From: CAWARU01 sp963784575
GTDB taxonomy: Bacteria > Pseudomonadota > Gammaproteobacteria > UBA6186 > Azoamicaceae
Length of the DNA: 64,000 bases
Assembly: GCA_963784575.1 (NCBI GenBank)
Contig: CAWARU010000001.1
Span: forward strand, 1,860,001-1,924,000
Reading direction: 5' to 3'
Position numbers and translations under genes: made by a program. Positions 53,101-60,513 of the stretch are shown here, in pieces. Within the stretch, counting starts at the first letter, position 1. Every line of letters begins with the position of its first letter. A model generated the notes under the pieces. It was given only the letters and a program-made list of their open reading frames with translations, was not told where the DNA came from and searched no databases.

Positions 53101-55449
53101 GAGTTTCAGTGCAAGTTCAGATTGGCTCTTCAAACTCGCATTCATTAATTGTAAAGTTTCTGGGGATAAGACTAAACCCAAAGGTTTTGGGGCAAAATGA
53201 TGTTCCAAGGCGTTCAAATTCATAGCATGCGACCAGCAAAATATCCCTCTTCCGCCTCTCGCAAAGACAAAGATGTGGTTTTGATGTTTGACGCGTAATG
53301 AATGCACTTGAATGGTTGAAAAATGCGGCTCTGCATTCCAGCCAGTACCATCTGCCAGCGGAACATGGAAGGGTAATGGAAGCCAGTTGTTTGTTCCGGG
53401 ATTGAAGGCATGTGCCATAACTCCCTGCCCGCCACGGCCAAATAATAATACGTAATCGTTTCCCTGGTGTCCTTCAGCAATACCCATTTGAATCGTGGAC
53501 CAATAACACTTTTGATCCCAACCACATCTGTCTGCCCAGGCTGGACCAGGAGCATGATGTTTCAATGCTGAAGTATTGGGATTATAAGACCATAAACCGA
53601 TCCCATAAGTGCTTCGTGCTATCAAAAATAGATAGTCTTCTCCTTTAATCCGTCCCACTTTGATTTGGATGGTCCCATAATATTGTTCTGGAGCCCAACC
53701 AGTGAAATCAGAACAATTAGGTCCAGGTGTAAATCCAGACCATTTGTAAGTGTTGGGGTCGAAAAATCCTATCTTAACGCCAGCTGCTTCACGGTACACT
53801 AATACGATTTTATCTAAACCATGAGCGTCCCGCGCTGTCGCCAATTGTAAGGTAGAATAATATTGTTTATGAGCCCAGCCGCTGCTATCTGAACAACAAG
53901 GTCCCGCACCGCATCCAAACCATTGATAAGTATTTGGGTCAAAAACCCACATCATAGTCCCGGCACCAGCACGATACAATAAAAATATTTTTTCTTTTCC
54001 ATCTGCGGTCCGTGCTGTAGTTAGACGAAATGTGGAGTAATATTGTTCATGCGCCCAGCCGCTGCCATCAGAACAAGCTGGGCCCGGGCCGCATTCTGTC
54101 CACTTACAAGTATGCGGATCGTAGCAAGACATATGAATTCCATACCCACTTCGAATCAATAAGAATAATTTATCTAAACCATCAGCTGTATGTGCTTTAA
54201 TCAAACGGATGGTACTATAGTATGGATGGGCTCCATAACCAGATGCATCTGCATACAAGGGCCCTCTCGGAAGTGTGGTCCAGGTTTCTTTGGTAAAATC
54301 ATAACTATGTAGATGGATCCCGTTGCCAGCACGGCCAAGCACAAATAATTGCTGTTCGCCATTGACCTTGGCAAAGACACTTCTGATGGTTGAATTGTAT
54401 TTTGGATCACTCCAACCCCCTTCATTACACCAGTCAGGACCCCCCGCAACTAACCCAGAATAGTTTTGTGCTCTGATTAATTCTTCCCATTCGCAGTCTA
54501 GAAGATAAGTCTTGACTCGAAAATCGGAATGTTCATTTGCTAATTCAACTGCGGTTTTTTTTAGCTTATTTTCTTTGTGGGCAACGTCAGCGCCAGCCTC
54601 AACTAAAGCATGAATAACTTCAAACGACTGCTTACTCAAAATGGCGAGCTGCAAAACGCTATAGCCATCTGCGTCCAAAACATTGGGGTCGGCTTTAGCC
54701 TTAACTAAAAATGGAACTAATTTAGGTTGATGCTTAATTGCATAAAGCAGCGCATTGTAGCCTTCCGGATGGCTGAAATTAATATCTGCACCTCGGGCTA
54801 ATGCAGCCTGCAGAGCATCACTATCGCCTTTTCGCAAAGCAAGCCAAAATTTTTCCGTATTGGATACCACCTCTCGCAGAGCATCAATCACGGATTCGTG
54901 ATTCTGCAATTCTGCCAAATCAAAAGCGGTATACCCATCAGAATGTGCTCTGCACAAATTAACTCCATTTGCGCATAAAAGTTTCGCAATAGCAGCTTGA
55001 TTATGTTCCGCCGCAACGTGTAATGGGAGCAGCGAAAAAAAGAATAATCTCAATGAAATATTGCTGTTTTTGAGCAAGGTTTCGACAACTTTAATATCTC
55101 CGCTCATACATCCTATCAAAGCAGCTTTGACTAATCGCATATTGTTCTTTACATTTTGACACGCAATCTCAAAGGCTTGTTTTCTTTGTGTCTGCGCTGC
55201 TTCAAGCTGCAGAATTGCAGCTGCTTTTTCTTTCAGATGTTGCGCAGTTTCCTGTTGTTTTACCACTTCAAGATTGGCACGTTCTGCAGCTAATTTGGCG
55301 AGTTCATTTTGTAGTTCCGAATTTAATTCGGCTAAAATTCTAGATTCATCCTCAGAAATTTTCTCAATACTTTGATCGTATTGTTTGCGAAGGTCGTGTT
55401 TGCCAGATACTTTATCGCATCCTTTCTTTACCTCTTTCCAAAAACCCAT
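50170..55449 (-). CDS. Giant ankyrin/propeller polymorphic toxin with colicin E3-type ribosomal RNase tip
   Basis: 1759 aa. In order: a coiled coil (about 20-100); ankyrin repeats (about 105-320); seven propeller-like repeats of about 58 residues (about 330-745; YYSTIRL...LFLLIRSGYGIHM... W...GP..SD..GW); a second ankyrin segment (about 775-860); a helical region with coiled coil (to about 1210); a hydrophobic Gly/Ala region resembling DUF637 (about 1211-1430); a linker (HTDKVAKPSQ, about 1441); a pre-toxin block (AGSAIQKLRDENPRAAMLMD, about 1570); and the toxin tip (from about 1673). The tip aligns with the colicin E3 cytotoxic domain (GGGIRERW, ILEWDRQHGTVELYD, KKHLGEFDPVTG, GRNIRKYI). D1717, H1720, E1724 and R1752 match E3 Asp510, His513, Glu517 and Arg545 with the same spacing, predicting cleavage of 16S rRNA. 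No signal peptide; the secretion route is unknown. Confidence 0.85.
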   Translation of the reverse strand: MGFWKEVKKGCDKVSGKHDLRKQYDQSIEKISEDESRILAELNSELQNELAKLAAERANLEVVKQQETAQHLKEKAAAILQLEAAQTQRKQAFEIACQNVKNNMRLVKAALIGCMSGDIKVVETLLKNSNISLRLFFFSLLPLHVAAEHNQAAIAKLLCANGVNLCRAHSDGYTAFDLAELQNHESVIDALREVVSNTEKFWLALRKGDSDALQAALARGADINFSHPEGYNALLYAIKHQPKLVPFLVKAKADPNVLDADGYSVLQLAILSKQSFEVIHALVEAGADVAHKENKLKKTAVELANEHSDFRVKTYLLDCEWEELIRAQNYSGLVAGGPDWCNEGGWSDPKYNSTIRSVFAKVNGEQQLFVLGRAGNGIHLHSYDFTKETWTTLPRGPLYADASGYGAHPYYSTIRLIKAHTADGLDKLFLLIRSGYGIHMSCYDPHTCKWTECGPGPACSDGSGWAHEQYYSTFRLTTARTADGKEKIFLLYRAGAGTMMWVFDPNTYQWFGCGAGPCCSDSSGWAHKQYYSTLQLATARDAHGLDKIVLVYREAAGVKIGFFDPNTYKWSGFTPGPNCSDFTGWAPEQYYGTIQIKVGRIKGEDYLFLIARSTYGIGLWSYNPNTSALKHHAPGPAWADRCGWDQKCYWSTIQMGIAEGHQGNDYVLLFGRGGQGVMAHAFNPGTNNWLPLPFHVPLADGTGWNAEPHFSTIQVHSLRVKHQNHIFVFARGGRGIFCWSHAMNLNALEHHFAPKPLGLVLSPETLQLMNASLKSQSELALKLFNAAEHGDYKAVEACLSQGAYINSVDAKGYDALQKAILSQKLSLELFNVLKRAGIDINHENTNHETTLSLAKTHIPKLAYILNDEPILGIREVLKTSDGDAIAAFDAECNRTQRYLDKYPEPVQKIEAMLSYYLRLSRVEPYALYVFPMMIMLTHLKEIIAQGSIEDTYKQQVMDFAQQFFMATRALHCVFIDFDMLNATLEDEKDYDYIIKSMQLKNKAKELALRLKLAPENPKVIEELYKTHPELFIAGTASIIAEFGKQVFGMGQVTLAVTDTAAKESLEYQKEHQVLFNLNVKNFIGAKFYQMTQEAINSGLISTPPKLTLKNKMAIWQKTRDEMQQKMDKEEAAMKKAFLAEKQELEHWLNERELAFNKHIAEINNVINSLHAADSEVLQQYNNAVQSIRNTFADLREQIDSDYKHAKHKLNERFFKNLAVIAAVAVIVPQIAPTLASNLGIAFGITSSTTSMAALTLAVEGALMGSLTATLTGNTNRILKDGAISAGLSAFGFYLGNALGGTTAFQNMNSLFKSSELTIIKIGNQAFTQGVVTNAVVAASKAAIQVGFDGGKLSPALLTSIGTTIAIGGSRELGFVRNLNEKMMSVFVSAAVTSAITRSNFVQTAANIWLTTAAQVGGASLGQLLSDISVTERSNKVFADKHTDKVAKPSQHVDRKAKTPKSIGAKPITDKEKEDKPAIVKLTKEFGTQKSKKSHKAEQGTTSGLRSYDDFIGAKIDTQHNPTKNSTAKSEVQAYETEIVSEELGLFRKAGREIGKLALKGMAKAGSAIQKLRDENPRAAMLMDIGSQGLGLMEELKLYAASKATKIDIAKEKQSLSNRAEQAYSELSKLCDEYGLSKEDKAGLGVLFVGFAAKTKGKFTKTVRPHAPVPNINFYSPPKDGKLPGFPDAKNVRGMTPQVGGGIRERWRLRDDKILEWDRQHGTVELYDKYGKKHLGEFDPVTGDKVKDAKSGRNIRKYIN

Positions 55450-55703
55450 AAGAATACTCCATTACTGATTACATAGTCTATGTAAGGGGACAACAATCCT
55501 TAAGAAACGGGACAGAAAATAATATTACCAAGACCAAGGTAAACCACAAGAGATCATTTTCTTATTTTTTTGTAAGTTATTTCTTACAAATCTTTGCTTA
55601 AGCTATTTATTATTCTTACAAATCTGACTACTGACTAAAGGACTAAAATTTAAGACTCTGCAATTGTCATACACTGTCATACCATGATCATATTATAATG
55701 TTT

Positions 55704-56576
55704 TTACTTTTGAGGCTTGACCCCATCCCCATCTGTGACTCCATCTAAAGCTCGTATCAGGAATGCATCCCCCGCGCCCTCTGACAACACAATCCTCTGC
55801 ACGCCCAAAGCTCTCGCGCGCTCTAACACCCGTTTTCCTATTAATATCATAGGAATTTCCCGAAACCATTGCCAATGTTCTTGTCCCAAAAGCACATATA
55901 AATTATTCAATACCTCAAGACTTGTAACGATAATTCTGTCAAAAGGATTCTCTAGCCATTCTTTGCAGCGTAAGTCCATCTCATCTCTGCTGATTGATGG
56001 GAGAATACGCTCATAGCATTCGGCTATCCGAACGACTGCGCCACGTTCTATCAAACTCTCTCGCAACAAAGTACGGCCACCATTACCCCGAAACAGCATA
56101 ATCTGTAAACCACGAACATTTTGAAATTCTGGCAAGGCTAATAAAGATTCTGTTTCAAAGGGTGGATCTTTTGGATAAATTATTTTTTGAATCCCAAATT
56201 GCCGAAGATCCTCTGCCGTGCCTGGTCCTATTGCTGCGAACCGTAGGGCTTTTTTGTTCTCAGTGTTGTTGCAAACTCTGTTGTAAAAGCTATTATTAAA
56301 ATCGTTGTCTAAACGCTTATCATTAACATGACCATGATGAACCTGACCATAATATTCAATAATAGCCTTCATACCATACTGAACTGCAGATCGACTGCCA
56401 AAAATTGCAATATCAATGGACTTTAAATTCTCAATAGCAGTTTGTAACTCTTGTAGCTTTCGCGTAGGCGAAATTTCAATCCCCGGAAAAAATTCGGTTC
56501 TGTAACCCAATGCTTGTAATTTTTCACCTAAGTCTTGAGTCCTCGCTTTTGGGCGGGTAATTAAGATTCTCAGAAT
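55704..56576 (-). CDS. hemD: Uroporphyrinogen-III synthase with non-ATG start
   Basis: HemD closes hydroxymethylbilane to uroporphyrinogen III in heme synthesis. Family strings are FFPGIEISPT, AIFGSRSAVQYGMKA, AIGPGTAEDLRQFGI, GLQIMLFRGNGGRTLLRESL, GAVVRIAECYER, RIIVTSLEVLNNL and MILIGKRVLERARALGV. The usual N terminus (RILITRPKARTQDLGEKLQA) lies upstream of the first TTG (56510) in the same frame. Translation must start at CTG 56573 (7 nt after AGGAG) or ATT 56576; no ATG, GTG or TTG is available before the conserved part. hemC is not next to it. The gap 55450-55703 holds no gene I can see. Confidence 0.85.
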   Translation of the reverse strand: MLRILITRPKARTQDLGEKLQALGYRTEFFPGIEISPTRKLQELQTAIENLKSIDIAIFGSRSAVQYGMKAIIEYYGQVHHGHVNDKRLDNDFNNSFYNRVCNNTENKKALRFAAIGPGTAEDLRQFGIQKIIYPKDPPFETESLLALPEFQNVRGLQIMLFRGNGGRTLLRESLIERGAVVRIAECYERILPSISRDEMDLRCKEWLENPFDRIIVTSLEVLNNLYVLLGQEHWQWFREIPMILIGKRVLERARALGVQRIVLSEGAGDAFLIRALDGVTDGDGVKPQK

Positions 56577-56744
56577 GCTTCTCCTGTTAAGTTATTGATG
56601 TCATATATTCATATTCATATTTAAAGACATGATACATGATATACACATGATATAAGGTACAAATCAATAATAATGCTTAAAACAAGCAAATGTATATTTT
56701 GAGCATCGAAAATATTAAAAAAATATTAAAAATTTGTATAAATC

Positions 56745-56804
56745 CAGTAAGTGTAATATAATTACACATACTGGTTAATTTTAATACTGTACTAACATAC
56801 AGTA
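56745..56804 (+). promoter_or_regulatory. Two inverted repeats upstream of abiEi, probable autoregulation sites
   Basis: CAGTAAGTGTAAT (56745-56757) faces ATTACACATACTG (56761-56773), and TACTGTA (56785-56791) faces TACAGTA (56798-56804). Both share CAGTA half-sites and lie 42-100 bp before the antitoxin ATG. AbiEi-type antitoxins are known to repress their own operon by binding inverted repeats. The rest of 56577-56845 is AT-rich. Confidence 0.6.
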
Positions 56805-56845
56805 ATATTAATATTGGAACTATTTTCAATAAAGTGATATTAGCT

Positions 56846-57493
56846 ATGCACGCTTATGATATTCGCAAACAATCTAAATTTGAAGAATTAGATTATATAC
56901 GATTAAAATCAATCCTCCGAAACTACGCTCAACCACGTAATAAAATTCGAAATTTGTTGAAAAATAAAGATCTCATCCGAGTAAAAAAAGGATTATATAT
57001 TTTTGGTCCAAAAATTGCATTTGGAACCCATAGCAAGGAACATTTAGCGAATCTTATCTATGGACCTTCTGCAATTTCATTGGAGTATGCCTTAAGTTTT
57101 TATGAGATGATTCCAGAAAAAGTAACTGAGCTGACAAGCATCACCTTAAAAAAAAGCAAGTTGTTTGAAACTCCCGCAGGAAGATTTAGCTATCAACATA
57201 TCTCTAACGAGCGCTATTCATATGGTATAACTCAAAAGAATATTGCTGAACGCAATATATTGATAGCGATACCTGAAAAAGCTCTTTGCGATATGCTCGT
57301 TTTAAAAGCATCACATCTACGTTCGAGAAAAAACTTCCTAGCTTATCTATATGAAAATTTGCGAGTAGAAGAAGAAAGTATTGCGAAGCTTAATCTCGCA
57401 ACCGTGCATGACTTGCTGAAAGTATATCAGCATCCAAACATCGAGTTTTTATATAAGCACCTCCAGGAATTAAAAGATGCATCCAGCCATTAA
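56846..57493 (+). CDS. Type IV antitoxin, AbiEi family
   Basis: About 215 aa from ATG 56846 (MHAYDIRKQSKF). The N-terminal winged helix (FEELDYIRLKSILRNYAQPR; LLKNKDLIRVKKGLYIFGPK) is the usual DNA-binding part, with RVKKGLY being typical. The C-terminal part has EHLANLIYGPSAISLEYALS, ITQKNIAERNILIAIPEKAL and CDMLVLK. It overlaps the toxin gene by 17 bp. It likely antagonises the nucleotidyltransferase and represses the operon. Confidence 0.85.
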   Translation: MHAYDIRKQSKFEELDYIRLKSILRNYAQPRNKIRNLLKNKDLIRVKKGLYIFGPKIAFGTHSKEHLANLIYGPSAISLEYALSFYEMIPEKVTELTSITLKKSKLFETPAGRFSYQHISNERYSYGITQKNIAERNILIAIPEKALCDMLVLKASHLRSRKNFLAYLYENLRVEEESIAKLNLATVHDLLKVYQHPNIEFLYKHLQELKDASSH

Positions 57494-58343
57494 TATTATG
57501 CTTCAAAAATATAGATGCCAATCCATGAGCGAGTATACCAATGCATTGAAAGAAATCATACAAGAAATTGCACTGTTAGGACTTTGGCGCGCTAAGTTTT
57601 TTGAGCAGGCAGCATTTTATGGCGGGACAGCATTAAGAATATTTCATGGCCTCCCAAGATTTTCAGAAGATCTCGATTTTTCACTATTAGAAAAGCAACC
57701 TGATTTCAAGTTGGCCAATTACAATCAAGCAATTGTCACTGAATTGCAATCCTTTGGTTTTAAGGTAGAGATTATTACTAAAATCAAAAACCTAACAACC
57801 ACCATCGAATCCACAGTAGTCAAAGCAAATACCAAACTTCAATTGTTAGCCATATCTGTACCAGAAACTCTTATTGAATCGGTACACTCAGAACAAACAA
57901 TTAAAATTAAAATGGAAGTGGATACTGATCCGCCGTTAGATTTTGGAACTGAAAGCCAACTGTTGATGAATCCAATTCCTTTTGAGGTAAATGTATATCA
58001 AAAACCAGATCTATTTGCCAGCAAAGTACATGCATTATTATGTCGCAGCTGGAAAACGCGAGTAAAGGGGAGAGATTGGTTTGATTTTCAATGGTATGTC
58101 TCTCAAAATATCCCATTGCGATTGCAACATTTGGAAAAACGCCTGGAAAGAAGTAACCAGTGGCAAGGATCCGTTCCTTTGGATTATGAGAAATTCTATC
58201 ATCTCATGCAGGTGAAGATCCGTAGTGTGGACTTTGCTGCTGCAAAATCCGATGTAATGCCATTTATCGAGGACAGCTCTGCATTAGATTTGTGGTCGCA
58301 AGACCATTTCGAAAAAATTCTAAACAAAGTTCAAATCCTCTGA
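57477..58343 (+). CDS. Type IV toxin, AbiEii/AbiGii nucleotidyltransferase
   Basis: 288 aa. The nucleotidyltransferase core is AAFYGGTALRIFHGLPRFSEDLDFSLLE, with the GG...FSxDLDF motif that binds the NTP. Later conserved parts are KIKMEVDTDPPLDF and LFASKVHALLCRSWKTRVKG followed by RDWFDF, the AbiEii K...R.K.RDxxD pattern. Such toxins add nucleotides to tRNA or other RNA and give abortive-infection phage defence. It is translationally coupled to the upstream antitoxin and followed by MITE copy 3. Confidence 0.88.
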   Translation: MHPAINIMLQKYRCQSMSEYTNALKEIIQEIALLGLWRAKFFEQAAFYGGTALRIFHGLPRFSEDLDFSLLEKQPDFKLANYNQAIVTELQSFGFKVEIITKIKNLTTTIESTVVKANTKLQLLAISVPETLIESVHSEQTIKIKMEVDTDPPLDFGTESQLLMNPIPFEVNVYQKPDLFASKVHALLCRSWKTRVKGRDWFDFQWYVSQNIPLRLQHLEKRLERSNQWQGSVPLDYEKFYHLMQVKIRSVDFAAAKSDVMPFIEDSSALDLWSQDHFEKILNKVQIL

Positions 58344-58347
58344 AATT

Positions 58348-58491
58348 AGGTCCTGTTGACAATTCGCTAGGTTGAGCCAGAAATCATTGATTTCTGAGCA
58401 CCGTAGCGCAGTTTATATTGAAATAAATGAGCAACGGAGCACAAGAAATCAATGATTTATGGCCAACATAGTAGAATTGTCAACAGGCCCT
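58348..58491. repeat. Palindromic MITE-like element, copy 3
   Basis: An intact 144-bp imperfect palindrome with ends AGGTCCTGTTGACAATTC and GAATTGTCAACAGGCCCT, flanked by TA, directly after the AbiEii stop codon. The 58492-58649 remainder of the gap holds no gene I can support. Confidence 0.85.
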
Positions 58492-58649
58492 AGTAATATT
58501 ATTGTAATTTCTCTACTACTCACACCTAAACTGTAGGCGCAAGGCCGAAAAAGGGCCATGTCTTAAAAATTAAATAAGGAAAAAGGATGAAAATAAGGGA
58601 ATCCGTCCGATGAGAAGCACTCTTGCTATTCTAAATTTATGTATAATGA

Positions 58650-59336
58650 TTAAATAATTTTTTTCAAAAAGATACCAATATCACGGATTTCCTCCGGATG
58701 CACTGTGTGAGGCATCGAATAAGCATGCCATTCGACAGGGTATCCAAGGCCTTCTAATTGCTGACGACTCATTTCGCCTAGCATCAAGGGGACGATGGGA
58801 TCAAAAAGTCCATGCGCCATTAGAATAGGAGTTTGTTGATTGGCGTGATTTCTTTCATCGGGAAGTGTGCTCGCAAGGGGTAAATAGGCTGACAAGACAA
58901 TAATGCCGCCCAATTGCTTTGGATAGCGAAGACCGGTGTAAAGCGAAATGGCTCCGCCTTGCGAGAAACCAGCCAAAATGATCTTGTGGTGTGGGACTCC
59001 AAGATCTGCTTCGCGGCTAATCAATCGATTGATCAATTCTTCGGATTCTTTAATGCCGGTATCGTCTTCACGGAAGGCGAGGTTGATCTCTGCGATATCA
59101 TACCAGGCACGCATTCGCATACCGCCATTGACAGTGATGGAACGGTAGGGTGCATGAGGAAACACAAATCGAACCTGATGATTGTCGCCCAGATCGAATT
59201 GATCTACGATTGGCACAAAATCATTGCCGTTTGCACCTAAACCATGGAGCCAAATCACGGAGGCAAGCGGTTCTCCTCCTTCGGGATTGACATCTATTGT
59301 TGCTGGAAACTCATGGCTATTCATATTTTGCTGCAT
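58650..59336 (-). CDS. Phospholipase/carboxylesterase (alpha/beta hydrolase, EstB/YpfH type)
   Basis: 228 aa. The oxyanion region is ASVIWLHGLGANGNDFVPIV and the nucleophile Ser lies in ILAGFSQGGAISLYTGLRYP. The Asp is in MAHGLFDPIVPLML and the His in SMPHTVHPEE, the normal catalytic triad of the serine esterase family. FPHAPYRSITVNGGMRMRAW is also a family hallmark. Cytosolic, no signal peptide. Stands alone between MITE copy 3 and nudC. Confidence 0.92.
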   Translation of the reverse strand: MQQNMNSHEFPATIDVNPEGGEPLASVIWLHGLGANGNDFVPIVDQFDLGDNHQVRFVFPHAPYRSITVNGGMRMRAWYDIAEINLAFREDDTGIKESEELINRLISREADLGVPHHKIILAGFSQGGAISLYTGLRYPKQLGGIIVLSAYLPLASTLPDERNHANQQTPILMAHGLFDPIVPLMLGEMSRQQLEGLGYPVEWHAYSMPHTVHPEEIRDIGIFLKKII

Positions 59337-59418
59337 AATCGTAGGTCTACATCATTCTAGTTGTTTGAGCGCAGCAAAGCAAGAGCCTGTAAGTTAGAAA
59401 AAAAACCACTTATAAGAT

Positions 59419-60489
59419 TTACAGTTTTGATGTTTGGGGCTTGCTCTTAGAACAATAATACAAAGCTGCCGAAGCTGCAGCAACAGCTGTGACGGCTGCA
59501 AGAGGACCCCATAATCTGGCAGATCCTGCGGGCGGTCTTATCAGGCTTTTAGACATCCATAACATATTTGCAGAATTTCTGCGAGGCAATTCGATTTTTG
59601 TTGGGAGTGGCTTTGAGAGTGCACGGGTAAATGATGGTACAGGTGAACCCACATTTTTCATAGCATGTTCCTGACACAATTTTCTGCCTTCTTGCATCAG
59701 ACGATAGGATAGCAAACACTTAGGGGGCATCACTTCCGGTTGCTCCGTATAATGAAACCAACGTGCATCTTCGAGCTCTTTTTTATCGGGTATCAATTCT
59801 CCGCTGTCATAATCTGCTAGGAATCCCAGCATCAAAGAGTTTGGAAATGGCCAAGGATCGCTGCCAAAAAAGCGCACATTACGTATTTTTAATCTGGTTT
59901 CTTCAAATATTTCTCGGTGTGCTGTTTGAATAGCAGTTTCCCCAGGTTCAACAAACCCTGCATTGGGGCAATACATTTTTGGTCTGAAATTAGGTGAGCG
60001 CCCCAACAAATAATATTCTCCTTTCAAGACTTGAACATTCACTGCGACAGAGTATTGGGTCGGGAAATTCTTGTGACGACAAGTTGGAGAGGAACAGGCC
60101 TTGACGAATTCTTCAGCGGCCATTTTCATGATTCCGCCGCATGCACCACAAAATTTACTGGCGAGATCCCAGTTCAACAGTTGAAAGCTACGAAAAAAAG
60201 GCATCAGTTCTTCACTGGTGATAATATCCATTATGTCATGAACTTTTTTGTAGGTTTTTGTTTCGGATCCTAAGTCATTTTGATCTAAAGCATAGAGATC
60301 TTTACCGTCCAGTTCGCCTACGTAGATGAGTGATGCAATACTTTTCGCTGACAATTGCAATTCATGGGGCTCAAAATAGATCCGATTGTCTGCGGTGTTA
60401 GCAAGTATCGTCATTTGGGATTTCACCAAAATATAAGAAGGTTGGCTCTTATCGAATATCTTTGGTCTTTCTGCTAATTTAAAAGGCAT
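59419..60489 (-). CDS. nudC: NAD(+) diphosphatase / NAD-decapping NudC-like protein with C-terminal membrane tail
   Basis: 356 aa against about 257 in E. coli. The zinc-ribbon region has CGACGG and CSSPTCRHK. The Nudix box is GFVEPGETAIQTAHREIFEETRL, with Arg where Gly is usual after EET. The NudC-specific motif follows (SDPWPFPNSLM, normally SQPWPFPxS). NudC hydrolyses NAD(H) and removes NAD caps from RNA. The extra C terminus has a linker and a hydrophobic helix (WGPLAAVTAVAAASAALYYC) before a short basic tail, predicting tail anchoring in a membrane. Confidence 0.85.
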   Translation of the reverse strand: MPFKLAERPKIFDKSQPSYILVKSQMTILANTADNRIYFEPHELQLSAKSIASLIYVGELDGKDLYALDQNDLGSETKTYKKVHDIMDIITSEELMPFFRSFQLLNWDLASKFCGACGGIMKMAAEEFVKACSSPTCRHKNFPTQYSVAVNVQVLKGEYYLLGRSPNFRPKMYCPNAGFVEPGETAIQTAHREIFEETRLKIRNVRFFGSDPWPFPNSLMLGFLADYDSGELIPDKKELEDARWFHYTEQPEVMPPKCLLSYRLMQEGRKLCQEHAMKNVGSPVPSFTRALSKPLPTKIELPRRNSANMLWMSKSLIRPPAGSARLWGPLAAVTAVAAASAALYYCSKSKPQTSKL

Positions 60490-60513
60490 GATGTTCTCCT
60501 TAATGCTATTACT

